Source: Gillisia limnaea DSM 15749
Lineage (GTDB): Bacteria; Bacteroidota; Bacteroidia; Flavobacteriales; Flavobacteriaceae
Length of the DNA stretch: 64,000 nt
Direction of reading: 5' to 3'
Assembly: GCF_000243235.1 (NCBI RefSeq)
Contig: NZ_JH594606.1
Span: 2,228,572 to 2,292,571, forward strand
In this document: piece after piece, positions 6,393 to 15,397 of the stretch
How the letters are laid out: the number at the start of each line of letters is the position of its first letter
Numbering within the stretch: position 1 is the first letter of the stretch
Made by a program: the position numbers and the translations under genes
The notes under the pieces: generated by a model
Database searches by the model: none
Told to the model about the DNA's origin: nothing
What the model saw: only the letters and a program-made list of their open reading frames with translations

Positions 6393-8717
6393 ATGCTGAA
6401 AAAATTATCCCCATTACTTATAATTCTGATTCTTATTTTTTGCGCCTGGTTTATTTCTTATTCCAGTATGCCCGGAAAAGAATCTTCTTCAGAAATCCCT
6501 GAAACCGAATTTTCTACTGAACGCGCATTCCTGCACATAGAAAACATCGCACAAACTCCACATTATTTGGGGAGCAGCGCGCATAGCAGGATAAGAAATT
6601 ACATTGTGAACGAATTGCAGGAACTTGGCCTTGAAGTTCAAATGCAGGAAGGTTATAGCATTAATAATAAAGGAGTGATTACGCGCCCTCAAAATATCCT
6701 TGCAAGAATTCCCGGCAGCGAAGAAGGAAGCGCCCTGCTTTTAATGTCTCACTATGACAGTGCAGGGCATTCCTCTCCCGGGGCAAGTGATGCGGCAAGT
6801 GGAGTGGCAACCATTTTGGAAGGAATACGGGCATTTATTAAAAATGGCAAAGCCAACAAAAATGAGATCATACTATTATTTACCGATGCTGAAGAATTAG
6901 GATTGAATGGTGCCGATCTTTTTGTAAAGGAACATCCCTGGTCAAAAAATGTAGGACTGGCTTTAAATTTTGAAGCCCGTGGTAGCGGAGGAAATTCCTT
7001 TATGCTCCTGGAAACCAATTCTGGAAATGCAGCACTTATACGTGAATTCATTAAAGCCAAACCAGATTATCCGGTTACCAATTCCCTGGCCTACAGTGTT
7101 TATAAAATGCTTCCAAATGATACCGATCTCACAGTTTTGAGAGAGCAGGCCAATATTAATGGTTACAATTTCGCGTTTATAGACGATCATTTTGATTACC
7201 ATACCGCGAGTGATATTCCGGAGAATCTTGATAGAGAAACCCTCGCACACCAGGGAAGTTATTTGATGCCACTTCTGGATTATTTCAAGGATGCCAATTT
7301 TTCAGAACTGAATTCTGAGGAAGATCTTATCTATTTTAGTCTGCCCGTTGGAAAGATCATCAGTTATCCTTTCTCTTATATCTTCCCGATGTTGATTCTC
7401 GCTTTTATCTCGTTTTTCCTGGTTTTAGGCTACGGGATTTTTAGAAGAAAGCACTTTTTGAGATCGGTGTTAAAAGGGATGCTCCCATTTTTTATAAGTT
7501 TGATAGGATCTGGAATTTTGGCGTATTTACTCTGGATGTTCTGCCTTATGATCTATCCTGAATATTCCGAAATGGAACATGGGTTTACCTACAACGGGTA
7601 TTATTATATTGCAGCGGTAATTTTCCTAACTCTTAGCATTAATCTTTTCGCATATCATAAATTCAGTTCTAAGGATAATAAGGCTGGTTACCTGGTATTC
7701 CCTTTGTTTTTCTGGCTGTTAATCTGCCTTCTGGTCGCATTTTTTCTTAAGGGAGCGGCATATTTTATTCTGCCAGCATTTTTTGCGATTTTACAATTAG
7801 GGGTGATGCTTCGCCAAAAACAGCCAAACTTGTTTTTAATGCTGCTGTTAAGTCTGCCGGCACTTGTCATTCTATTGCCATTTATCACCACTTTCCCCGT
7901 GGCATTAGGATTAAAAATACTTTTTGTAACGGCTATACTTACCACCTTTTTATTCCTCTTTTTTCTTCCCGTTTTTACATATTTTAAGCTTAAAAAAGCC
8001 CTGGCGTTGCTATGTTTTTTAATATTTAATGTCCTGTTCATTACGGCGCATTTTAAATCTTCTTTTACAGAGGAAAGACCAAAACCCAACAGTCTTGTTT
8101 ATCTCTTTAACGCAGATACGAAGGAGGCAAGTTGGAATTCCTATGACTTAATGGTCGATTCATGGACTTCCGAATTTTTTGGGGAGGATCCGGTAATTAT
8201 CCCTTCTTCTGAAGAAGCTTTACAAAGTAAATATGGATCAAATTTCACTTTTAAGGCCAAAGCACCACTAAAAAATATTCCTGAACCGGGGGTTGTTTTT
8301 GAAAAACTGAACCCGTTGGATAGCCTGGATAAAACAAGCCGTTATTCCCTAAAAATTGCTCCAAACCGGAAAATTAACCGGATGGAACTCTATGTAGATA
8401 GAAAAGTCGATTTTGAAGAGTTTAAGGTAAATGGCCTTACCGCAGATTCGATTGATCTGGGAGCAAATTCATTTCACGTTTTTACCAAACGATGGCACAG
8501 CAGATTGCTCACGTATCATGCTGCAAACAGGGATACTTTAAGCATTGAATTTGTGGTTAAGGAAGAAAAACTGCCTGAATTCCTTTTATTTGAATCCAGT
8601 TATGATCTTTTGGAAAACCCGGAATTTGATATTCCGGAACGCAAAAAATCGATGATCCCAAGACCTTTTGTAGTTAATGATGCGCTTACAATAAGGAAAA
8701 CCATCAAATTCAATTAA
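6393..8717 (+). CDS. Membrane-anchored M28 family zinc aminopeptidase (ERMP1-like)
   Basis: A 774-residue protein. I choose the ATG at 6393 because it begins a normal signal anchor (LKKLSPLLIILILIFCAWFI) and TATCTTTA lies just upstream at 6361. Residues 40-310 form an M28 peptidase domain with the expected metal ligands: H120 in MSHYDSAGH, D133 in SDAASG, E167/E168 in TDAEELG, and a late His in DYHTASD. From about 324 to 560 there are many hydrophobic segments (probably 7-8 helices), and then an extracytoplasmic C-terminal domain of about 200 residues. This layout, peptidase plus polytopic membrane part plus C-domain, resembles eukaryotic ERMP1. The substrate is unknown. It follows the divergent CBS gene and precedes an SDR gene by 45 bases. 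Confidence 0.9.
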   Translation: MLKKLSPLLIILILIFCAWFISYSSMPGKESSSEIPETEFSTERAFLHIENIAQTPHYLGSSAHSRIRNYIVNELQELGLEVQMQEGYSINNKGVITRPQNILARIPGSEEGSALLLMSHYDSAGHSSPGASDAASGVATILEGIRAFIKNGKANKNEIILLFTDAEELGLNGADLFVKEHPWSKNVGLALNFEARGSGGNSFMLLETNSGNAALIREFIKAKPDYPVTNSLAYSVYKMLPNDTDLTVLREQANINGYNFAFIDDHFDYHTASDIPENLDRETLAHQGSYLMPLLDYFKDANFSELNSEEDLIYFSLPVGKIISYPFSYIFPMLILAFISFFLVLGYGIFRRKHFLRSVLKGMLPFFISLIGSGILAYLLWMFCLMIYPEYSEMEHGFTYNGYYYIAAVIFLTLSINLFAYHKFSSKDNKAGYLVFPLFFWLLICLLVAFFLKGAAYFILPAFFAILQLGVMLRQKQPNLFLMLLLSLPALVILLPFITTFPVALGLKILFVTAILTTFLFLFFLPVFTYFKLKKALALLCFLIFNVLFITAHFKSSFTEERPKPNSLVYLFNADTKEASWNSYDLMVDSWTSEFFGEDPVIIPSSEEALQSKYGSNFTFKAKAPLKNIPEPGVVFEKLNPLDSLDKTSRYSLKIAPNRKINRMELYVDRKVDFEEFKVNGLTADSIDLGANSFHVFTKRWHSRLLTYHAANRDTLSIEFVVKEEKLPEFLLFESSYDLLENPEFDIPERKKSMIPRPFVVNDALTIRKTIKFN

Positions 8718-8762
8718 TTTTATTAAAAAAATCCTCGGGCAAGGGGAGCAAAGTAGAACTAC

Positions 8763-9575
8763 ATGAATATATCACTATTAGGTTGCGGTTGGCTGGGATT
8801 GCCATTGGCTAAAAAGTTGCAGGAGGAAGGCCATGTAATAAAAGGTTCTACCACCAGTATGGAGAAGGTCAATAAGCTATCTGAAACGGGTCTTATTCCA
8901 TACAGGATTCAGTTATTCGCGGAAGGAGTTCAGGGGGATCTTAGCGCATTTCTGGAAGATGCAGATTTGCTCATTATAGATATTCCACCAGGATTGAGAA
9001 GCGATCCTGAAGCGAATTTTATTGGAAAAATAGGAAGGCTGAACGATTTTATTAAAAAATCTGGCGTAAAAAAAGTACTTTTTGTAAGCGCCACTTCTGT
9101 GTATAAAGACGCCGAAGAATTTCCTGTTTATACCGAGGATGATTCCCCCAACGGAACCGCTGAAAATTCCCGGCAGTTAAAATCGGCAGAGAATGAATTG
9201 AAAAACAGTAACCTGTACGAAACCACGATAGTCCGGTTTGGAGGTTTGTTTGGCCCGGGTAGGCACCCGGTAAATTATTTGTCTGACAGGAAAAATATCA
9301 AAGATCCTAAAGCGCCGGTAAATTTGATCCACCTCGAAGATTGTATGGGCATCATCTCTAGAATAATTGAAAAAGAGGCATGGGGAGTTACCTTTAATGC
9401 GGTATATCCCGAACATCCCACAAAGGCCGATTATTATTCCAGAATAGCAGAGGAGAAAAATCTTGCCATCCCGGAATTTGATCTTGAGAAGGTTTCAAAA
9501 GGGAAGATCATAGAATCTGTAAAATTAGAAGAGGTGTTGGATTTTTCTTTTCAAAAGGGTGTTTATTCGATTTAA
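8763..9575 (+). CDS. NAD(P)-binding SDR-like protein (YeeZ type)
   Basis: A 270-residue protein that opens with a Rossmann fingerprint, LLGCGWLGLPLAKKL, instead of the classical TGxxGxxG. It continues with SATSVYKD and ends the substrate half with TIVRFGGLFGPGRHPVNYLS. These traits fit the atypical SDR family containing E. coli YeeZ, whose members often lack the catalytic tyrosine/lysine pair and have unclear substrates. Here no obvious YxxxK follows the serine motif. The gene lies on the same strand as the M28 peptidase, 45 bases away, and is followed by the repeat-rich block. Confidence 0.85.
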   Translation: MNISLLGCGWLGLPLAKKLQEEGHVIKGSTTSMEKVNKLSETGLIPYRIQLFAEGVQGDLSAFLEDADLLIIDIPPGLRSDPEANFIGKIGRLNDFIKKSGVKKVLFVSATSVYKDAEEFPVYTEDDSPNGTAENSRQLKSAENELKNSNLYETTIVRFGGLFGPGRHPVNYLSDRKNIKDPKAPVNLIHLEDCMGIISRIIEKEAWGVTFNAVYPEHPTKADYYSRIAEEKNLAIPEFDLEKVSKGKIIESVKLEEVLDFSFQKGVYSI

Positions 9576-9990
9576 CTGACTCTTGCCATTTGATGTTTTG
9601 AAAGCACTTTGAAAAGTATTTTAATACCTCATTGAGGGTTTAAAATGATAAGGAAAAAATAAAGGGCTCCTTCCCTTTTAAAGGGAAGATGGATTAATCG
9701 GCATTAGGTTTTATTTAGGTAACCAGAAATTTCCTTCCGATTAAGACGGAAGGGTTTTAAAGTAAATTATAACTGGAACAACCCTCCTTGAAGGATGGAA
9801 GCTTTTAAATTTTTTCAAGTTCAATGTATAAGGGTGAAATAATTTGGGTACGCTATTCCTTGCACTATTTTTTTATTTCGCCCTTACAGGGCTTCCTTAA
9901 ATCGATATTCTCTAACCGATGGGCAATTGCCCATCGCTGATATATTTCGCCCTTTCAGGGCTGCTTAATACTACAGCCCTGAAAGGGCAA

Positions 9991-10029
9991 AATATCTTAA
10001 CACAGGGTGAAGCCCTGTGTTAAGATATT
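9991..10029. repeat. Perfect 17-bp hairpin within the repeat block
   Basis: AATATCTTAACACAGGG (9991-10007) pairs exactly with CCCTGTGTTAAGATATT (10013-10029) around the loop TGAAG. It sits between two copies of the AGCCCTGAAAGGG element. It has no T-tract and is far from both flanking genes, so a mobile or REP-like origin is likelier than a terminator. Confidence 0.7.
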
Positions 10030-10310
10030 CTCATAGATATAGCCCTGAAAGGGTGAAATATAGGTGCGCTATTCCTCATATCATTTTTTATTTCACCCCT
10101 TTCAGGGCTGCCTAATACTAAACGTTAGCAAGGGTTTGCTTCAAGAGATCTCAAATATTTCGGCAAATTCAAAGTCTAATTAGTATTATAATTTTAACCA
10201 GATTTTCTGCGAGGGATAGCAGCGGCAGCTCCCAATACCCGCAGGGGATTGGGACTACAGCGAATAGCCCGACCGCCACGCTTTTGGGCGTGGGGGACGC
10301 AGCCTGAAAA

Positions 10311-10342
10311 TAAAAAAGGGCAACATTGCTGCGGCCCTTCTA
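10311..10342 (-). terminator. Intrinsic terminator of the M13 peptidase gene
   Basis: Read on the minus strand just after the stop codon, an imperfect GC-rich hairpin (AAGGGCCGCAGC, AAT, GTTGCCCT) is followed by six T residues. That is the form of a rho-independent terminator. Confidence 0.65.
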
Positions 10343-10359
10343 AAATTCTTAATTTCATT

Positions 10360-12429
10360 TTACCAGATCAACACCCGGTTTGAAGGTTCTACGTACATTT
10401 TATCTCCTTCCTTAATATCAAAAGCCTGATAAAAAGCCTCGATATTTTGAAGTGGCACATACGCGCGGTACATCCCTGGAGAATGTGGATCTGTCTTGAT
10501 CCTGTTTCTCAAAGCTTCTTCCCTCATCTTGGTACGCCACACGGTTGCCCAGGACATAAAGAAACGTTGCTCCGGTGAAAACCCATCGATCTCACCAGGA
10601 TTTCCATGTTCTTTAAGGTGAATTTGAAGTCCGTCGTACGCGGCATTCACACCTCCAAGATCTCCTATGTTCTCCCCTAAGGTAAATTTTCCATTGATGT
10701 AAACGCTGTCCAATACCTCAATAGCACTGTATTGTTCGGCAAGTGCGCCTCCCAGTTTTTCAAATTGGGTAAGGTCATTTTCACCCCACCAGTTGTTAAG
10801 GTTTCCTTCAGCGTCAAAACGGGATCCGCTGTCATCGAATCCGTGCGAGATCTCGTGGCCTATTACAGCGCCTATTCCACCATAGTTTACTGCCGCATCT
10901 GCTTTATAATCGTAAAAAGGTGGTTGCAGGATAGCCGCAGGGAACACGATTTCGTTATAGCTAGGGTTGTAATATGCATTTACGGTTTGCGGTGCCATGT
11001 ACCATTCGTTCTTGTCAACCGGCTCACCAAGTTTCGCCATGGTTTCCTTTACGTTCCATTTTGATGCGTTCATCATATTCTGGAAAAAAGATCCTTTTTC
11101 ATCTCCGGGAGCGGCGATTTCAAGTTCGCTGTAATCCTTCCACTCATCGGGATAACCCACTTTAATTCTTGTAGTTCCCAGTTTTTCGATTGCTTTGGTC
11201 TTGGTGCTGTCACTCATCCAGCTTAGGTTTTTGATCCTGACTTCGTATGCCTTGATGATATTTGCTATCATTTCCTGCGCTTTTTCCTTCGCTTCCGGAG
11301 GGAAATTCTCTTCCACATATAACTTGCCTAAAGCTTCGCCCAGGGTTCTGTTTACAGTACCTAAGGCACGTTCCTTAAGTGGACGTTGTTCTTTTGCGCC
11401 CTGTAGGGTCTGACTGTAAAATTCCCAGCTAGCTCTTTCAATTTCCGTACTTAAAGTACTGGAAGCATCGTTAAAGAGGTTCCATCGTAAATAGTTTTTC
11501 CAGGCTTCTATGTTGTTTCCGGAAAAGGTTTTTTGCAACTGCTGCATATATTTAGGCTGAGCAACAATTACGGTATCCACCTGAGATGCGCCAATTGCCT
11601 CAAAATAAGCTTTCCAGTCTAATGCGGGAACTTGCTTTTGAAGTTGAGCTATCGCCATTGGATTGTATTGTTTTCTTGCATCCCGGCGTTCCACTTTATC
11701 AAGCTGAGGTTTTGCAAGGCTGGTTTCAAAGGCAAGAATACTCTCTGCACTTTTGAGCGCTTCTTCCTGAGAATCTCCCAAATACTGAAGCATTCGTGCG
11801 ATATGTGCTTTATATTTTTCGCGGGTTTCCTTTGAATTTGAATCATCGGCGGTATAATAATCACGGTCTGGCAACCCTAAACCTGAGGGGTAAAGATAAG
11901 CGGCATTAGCGTTGCTGTTTTTGGCATCTGCGCGTACATTAAATCTAAAAAATCCTGCGCCTCCATAAGCCTGCATTTCTGTAAGATAGGCTTGAAGATC
12001 TTCCTTATTCTCAATAGCTTCAATTTTTGCCAGGTAATCCTTTAAAGGAGCCACCCCTTTTTCATTTCGGGACACGGTGTCCATTATGCTTTTGTAAAGA
12101 TATACCGCTTTTGCCTGATCGCTGGAAGCATCCAGCTCATTGTTATTTGAGGCTTTTTCAAGAAGGCTTAAAGCTGCGGCATCGGTATTTTTCCTAAGTT
12201 CGTTAAAGCTTCCCCAGGTAGTATATTCATCGGGAATTTCGGTAGAATCTACCCATACTCCGTTTACATATCTAAAGAAATCTTCTTTAGGGCTTACAGT
12301 TGTATCCATAAAAGCCAGATTGATCCCGCGAGCTTCTTCTTTCTCCATTTTTTTGTCCTCGCTTTTGCAGCCGGTGGCAACCAATGCTGCAAGCACTGGA
12401 ATTAACATAATACTGGTTGTTTTTTTCAT
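10360..12429 (-). CDS. M13 family zinc metallopeptidase (neprilysin/PepO-like) lipoprotein
   Basis: A 689-residue protein with a lipoprotein signal (ATGCKSEDKK), so it is probably anchored to a membrane facing the periplasm or outside. Around residue 520 the zinc motif GHEISHGFDD gives the two His ligands and catalytic Glu, and ENIGDLGG near 582 supplies the third ligand, as in neprilysin-type M13 peptidases. NAYYNP and the C-terminal VLIW are also family hallmarks; the terminal Trp is common in M13 enzymes. Length matches full-size members. Likely substrates are oligopeptides. It is transcribed alone, ending at a hairpin terminator. Confidence 0.96.
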   Translation of the reverse strand: MKKTTSIMLIPVLAALVATGCKSEDKKMEKEEARGINLAFMDTTVSPKEDFFRYVNGVWVDSTEIPDEYTTWGSFNELRKNTDAAALSLLEKASNNNELDASSDQAKAVYLYKSIMDTVSRNEKGVAPLKDYLAKIEAIENKEDLQAYLTEMQAYGGAGFFRFNVRADAKNSNANAAYLYPSGLGLPDRDYYTADDSNSKETREKYKAHIARMLQYLGDSQEEALKSAESILAFETSLAKPQLDKVERRDARKQYNPMAIAQLQKQVPALDWKAYFEAIGASQVDTVIVAQPKYMQQLQKTFSGNNIEAWKNYLRWNLFNDASSTLSTEIERASWEFYSQTLQGAKEQRPLKERALGTVNRTLGEALGKLYVEENFPPEAKEKAQEMIANIIKAYEVRIKNLSWMSDSTKTKAIEKLGTTRIKVGYPDEWKDYSELEIAAPGDEKGSFFQNMMNASKWNVKETMAKLGEPVDKNEWYMAPQTVNAYYNPSYNEIVFPAAILQPPFYDYKADAAVNYGGIGAVIGHEISHGFDDSGSRFDAEGNLNNWWGENDLTQFEKLGGALAEQYSAIEVLDSVYINGKFTLGENIGDLGGVNAAYDGLQIHLKEHGNPGEIDGFSPEQRFFMSWATVWRTKMREEALRNRIKTDPHSPGMYRAYVPLQNIEAFYQAFDIKEGDKMYVEPSNRVLIW

Positions 12430-12689
12430 ATGTGTTTTAGTTTATTTTTAATCCCTCATTAAGGGTTTAACCCGCCTGACCGTCGGGATGTCTCGAATTT
12501 TTAAAATTGTTTTCAAAGGTTCTTGATTCCCAGATGCCTGCCTCGCATTGGGGGTGGTTTTTCTTTTATATACTTTTGGGATTTTGCCCAGGGCAGATTA
12601 CTATGATTTTGCTGGCTAAAATACTTAAAATTAACAGCATATGATCAGCAATTATGCCATTATTTTTTCTGAAATTAACCGGAGTCCTC

Positions 12690-13238
12690 TTACTTTTTGT
12701 TCTTTTTCTGAAGTTGGATGATTAGTAGACTGTCGATTTGTTTTTTGGTCGCCGTTACCTCTGAAACAGATTCATTTGGGATGGCGATAGAAAGCACATA
12801 ATGTTTGATTTTCCAGTGATCCTTCACTTTTTCCAGCACTCCGGATCCGCGGCAAATTCCCATTTGGGTATTCAGCAGTTCATCGAACCAGGCTGTTTGT
12901 CCATTTTGTGAGATGTAGATATTTCTTTCCAGGGTTGTAAAATTCCAGGCTTTTCCGTTGTCAAAATAGGGTTTTGAAAATTCCCTAAATGCTGTATTTT
13001 GCCAGTTTTCGGTAGCATCTGTACCTATAAAAACTCCGTCTTCGGCCATCAATGTAAAATAGTCTTCAAAATTTGCATTGGCCGCGGCTGCATGCCAGTT
13101 CTCCAATGTAGCAGTTATCTGTTTTTCTAAAATTTCTTGAGATGGCTTTTCTTCAGCAGTTTCTATGGTTGTAGTTTTTGAAGAAAATGTACAGGCAGAT
13201 ACGGAAGCGAGTAACAGAAGCAGTGCAAATTTTTTCAT
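12690..13238 (-). CDS. SnoaL/NTF2-like (DUF4440) lipoprotein
   Basis: A 182-residue protein with a lipobox (SVSAC, Cys16). The mature domain begins with a helix (EKQITATLENWHAAAANANF), continues with DYFTLMAEDGVFIGTDATENW and ends in curved strands (QTAWFDELLNTQMG, DHWKIKHYVLSIAIP). That is the cone-shaped NTF2/SnoaL fold of DUF4440-type proteins. The TDxxE pattern in the pocket is common to this group, but ligand and activity are unknown. The upstream gene on the same strand is another lipoprotein 59 bases away, so a shared transcript is possible. Confidence 0.85.
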   Translation of the reverse strand: MKKFALLLLLASVSACTFSSKTTTIETAEEKPSQEILEKQITATLENWHAAAANANFEDYFTLMAEDGVFIGTDATENWQNTAFREFSKPYFDNGKAWNFTTLERNIYISQNGQTAWFDELLNTQMGICRGSGVLEKVKDHWKIKHYVLSIAIPNESVSEVTATKKQIDSLLIIQLQKKNKK

Positions 13239-13297
13239 TTTTGGTTATTAAGTGAATTATAAGCCCTAGTAAAATAAAATTTCAGGAATAATAAGCT

Positions 13298-13885
13298 TTA
13301 AACAGGATTCTCCATTACCGGAACAGGTGGTTTTGAGGTTTCGGTAGTATCTCTTTCCTGATCCGCATCAAATTCATCCAGTTCCATTTCAAACTGCTCC
13401 AGGGTTTTAAGGAATAATTCGTTGATTTGAATTTTAAAATTATTGAATTCTGTTGGGATTTCCTCTGCTATTGTTGCAATTTCCAGGGGATCTGGATTTC
13501 TCTTTTTGGAGCTTTGTTCCAGAACCTTGGCCTTGGTGTAAATTACGGCGAGTCGCGCTTCTGTAGCGTTAGATTTCAGGGTGTCTGGAAGTGTTTCCCT
13601 CAGGGAACGCATAATTTCGGCAATAGGACGGGCATTGGAAACCGCTTCATTAACCGTGTACTCCCGAAAATTGTCGATTTCGATTTGTGCGGTGAGATAT
13701 GCAAGCCATTCGGAAGTTATGGCACTGGCTTCCGGGAGGAGGATTACTTCCTGATTGGAAACTTTGAGGTTTTGGCTAAAAGCAATGGAGTCTTCCACTT
13801 TTTTTGCGGCATTCTCTTCCAAATTTTTGGGCTCTTCACAACCCAATAAACACAAGGCTAATAGTATTAAAAAAAGATTCTTCAT
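13298..13885 (-). CDS. Uncharacterised lipoprotein
   Basis: The start is placed at ATG 13885, which gives MKNLFLILLALCLLGCEEP with a lipobox Cys at position 16; a GTG two codons upstream is also open. The mature part of about 180 residues is acidic and predicted helical, with a central segment AEIMRSLRETLPDTLKSNAT and a C-terminal tail rich in Pro and Thr (TETSKPPVPVMENPV). No known domain is evident. The helical pattern could be a coiled-coil-like periplasmic protein. It is upstream of the SnoaL-like lipoprotein gene on the same strand and divergent from the threonine dehydrogenase gene. Confidence 0.75.
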   Translation of the reverse strand: MKNLFLILLALCLLGCEEPKNLEENAAKKVEDSIAFSQNLKVSNQEVILLPEASAITSEWLAYLTAQIEIDNFREYTVNEAVSNARPIAEIMRSLRETLPDTLKSNATEARLAVIYTKAKVLEQSSKKRNPDPLEIATIAEEIPTEFNNFKIQINELFLKTLEQFEMELDEFDADQERDTTETSKPPVPVMENPV

Positions 13886-14002
13886 ATTCACATCTTGAAA
13901 AACAAAGTTAATTAAAAACCTTTCCTAAAAAAGCAGAATGAAATGTTGAGTGAAGCCGTTCTTATTTTATGCTGAATCTTCGATGTTCTTTCACGAAATG
14001 GA

Positions 14003-14010
14003 TATATTTG
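14003..14010 (+). promoter_or_regulatory. -7 box of the threonine dehydrogenase gene
   Basis: TATATTTG is a perfect TAnnTTTG box. Transcription would start close to 14017, 12 bases before the ATG at 14029. This rules out the longer reading frame that begins at 13969, upstream of the promoter. Confidence 0.7.
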
Positions 14011-14028
14011 CATCACAAAATTGAGACG

Positions 14029-14982
14029 ATGAATTCAAAAAGAATATTGATAATTGGAGCTTCCGGACAAATTGGAAGCGAGCTTACACTTAAATTAAGA
14101 GCGCTTTATGGAAATGAAAATGTTATAGCCAGTGACATTAAAGAGGGCGATGAAGACCTGATGAATTCCGGTCCTTTTGAAATTATAGATGCCACGAATA
14201 AGGAATTGATCGAGGAAGTGGTGGAAAAATACCAGATCACAGAGGTTTACCTAATGGCAGCTATGTTAAGTGCAACTGCGGAGAAAATTCCTATGAAAGC
14301 CTGGGACCTGAACATGAATTCGCTATTTATTATTCTTAATATGGCAAAAGATAAAAAGATAAACCGAGTCTTTTGGCCTTCCAGTATTGCTGTTTTTGGG
14401 CCAAGTACCCCAAAGGAAAATACGCCACAAACAACTGTTATGGAACCAACAACGGTTTACGGAATTTCCAAGCAAACCGGAGAGCGCTGGTGTGAATATT
14501 TTTTCCAAAAGTATGATGTGGATGTGCGTAGTTTGAGGTATCCCGGGATTATAAGCTATAAAACCTTACCGGGTGGTGGTACTACAGATTATGCCATCGA
14601 AATATTCCACGAAGCCTTACGAAAAGGATTGTATACTTCATTTTTAGCTGAAAACACTTCACTTCCCATGATGTTTATGGATGATGCTATTAAAGCAACA
14701 GTGGATATCATGGAGGCGCCTGCTAAAGATGTAAAAGTGAGATCTTCCTATAATCTATCGGCAATGAGTTTTACCCCTAAAGAACTGGCTGCAGAAATAA
14801 AAAAGCAACTTCCGGAATTTGAAATAAGCTACAAACCGGATTTCAGGCAACAAATCGCCAATTCCTGGCCAGGCAGCATTGATGACAAACAAGCAAGAGA
14901 AGACTGGGGATGGGAACATGAATTCGATTTGGAAAAACTAACCAAAACTATGCTGGAAGGATTAAAAAAGCCTGTTTCTTAA
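14029..14982 (+). CDS. L-threonine 3-dehydrogenase, SDR (epimerase-like) type
   Basis: A 317-residue extended short-chain dehydrogenase. It opens with IIGASGQIGSELTLKL, the NAD-binding glycine motif, has SSIAVFGP and the catalytic YGISK near residue 145, and a substrate region LRYPGIISYKTLPGGGTTDY. The combination PGGGTTDYA and the ending near WPGSIDD are typical of the UDP-galactose-epimerase-like threonine dehydrogenases described in flavobacteria. They oxidise L-threonine to 2-amino-3-ketobutyrate with NAD. The glycine C-acetyltransferase partner is not in this window. It converges with the cold-shock gene at a shared terminator. Confidence 0.92.
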   Translation: MNSKRILIIGASGQIGSELTLKLRALYGNENVIASDIKEGDEDLMNSGPFEIIDATNKELIEEVVEKYQITEVYLMAAMLSATAEKIPMKAWDLNMNSLFIILNMAKDKKINRVFWPSSIAVFGPSTPKENTPQTTVMEPTTVYGISKQTGERWCEYFFQKYDVDVRSLRYPGIISYKTLPGGGTTDYAIEIFHEALRKGLYTSFLAENTSLPMMFMDDAIKATVDIMEAPAKDVKVRSSYNLSAMSFTPKELAAEIKKQLPEFEISYKPDFRQQIANSWPGSIDDKQAREDWGWEHEFDLEKLTKTMLEGLKKPVS

Positions 14983-15030
14983 AGGTTGCCACACAGGATA
15001 GACTGCGGTTAAAGTATTTATTAAGCACAA

Positions 15031-15065
15031 AAAAACCCGGCTAAATTAAATTTAGCCGGGTTTTT
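15031..15065. terminator. Bidirectional terminator between tdh and the cold-shock gene
   Basis: A 15-base-pair stem: AAAAACCCGGCTAAA (15031-15045), loop TTAAA, TTTAGCCGGGTTTTT (15051-15065). The flanking A and T runs give a U-tract in both directions, so it can serve both convergent genes. Confidence 0.88.
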
Positions 15066-15096
15066 AATGTTTTTCGAATTAAATATACTAAATATA

Positions 15097-15294
15097 TTAA
15101 TCGTTGATAACGCGCACCTGAGCTGCGGTTAGTCCTTTTCTTCCTTCTTCTTCAACGTACTCAACCTTGTCACCTTCGTTTAAAGATTCACCGTCAAGAC
15201 CTGTAATGTGTACAAAGATGTCTCTACCTGTGTCGTCGTTGGTAATGAATCCATATCCTTTAGACTCATTGAAAAATTTAACTGTACCTTCCAT
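15097..15294 (-). CDS. CspA-family cold-shock protein
   Basis: A 65-residue single cold-shock domain. RNP1 is visible as KGYGFI and RNP2 as DIFVHI, and the rest (EGTVKFFNESKGYGFITND) is the standard five-stranded OB fold that binds single-stranded RNA or DNA. The protein is acidic at its C-terminal half (EYVEEEGRKG). A perfect TAAGTTTG -7 box lies at 15324-15331 on the minus strand. The gene shares a bidirectional terminator with the convergent threonine dehydrogenase gene. Confidence 0.96.
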   Translation of the reverse strand: MEGTVKFFNESKGYGFITNDDTGRDIFVHITGLDGESLNEGDKVEYVEEEGRKGLTAAQVRVIND

Positions 15295-15323
15295 TGTAAT
15301 AAAAATAAATAATTAATAAAGAA

Positions 15324-15331
15324 CAAACTTA
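15324..15331 (-). promoter_or_regulatory. -7 box of the cold-shock gene
   Basis: TAAGTTTG on the minus strand, about 30 bases ahead of the ATG at 15294. I see no clear -33 element. Confidence 0.55.
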
Positions 15332-15397
15332 CATAATTAAATTTACTGGTAGGAGAAAAAATAAAAAATATTTTTAACGTTATTGATTATAAATGAG

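Larger units (their letters stand above)
9576..10359. repeat. Gene-free block of palindromic repeat elements
   Basis: About 780 bases without a credible gene, packed with inverted repeats. A unit beginning AGCCCTGAAAGGGYRAAATAT occurs in both orientations (around 9871-9895, 9942-9963, 9975-9996, 10041-10062 and 10088-10110). Between copies lie a perfect 20-base palindrome centred on GGGCAATTGCCC (9917-9936) and a 17-base-pair hairpin with a 5-base loop (9991-10029). The segment GCGCTATTCCT...TTTTTATTTC is present twice (near 9850 and 10067). A different element with two hairpins (CCCAAT/ATTGGG at 10231-10253 and CCACGC/GCGTGG at 10276-10293) closes the block. These resemble REP-type sequences common in Bacteroidota. 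Confidence 0.75.

Noticed and set aside
9576-10359. CRISPR array
   Set aside because: Repeats are inverted and irregularly spaced, with no uniform spacers and no cas genes.
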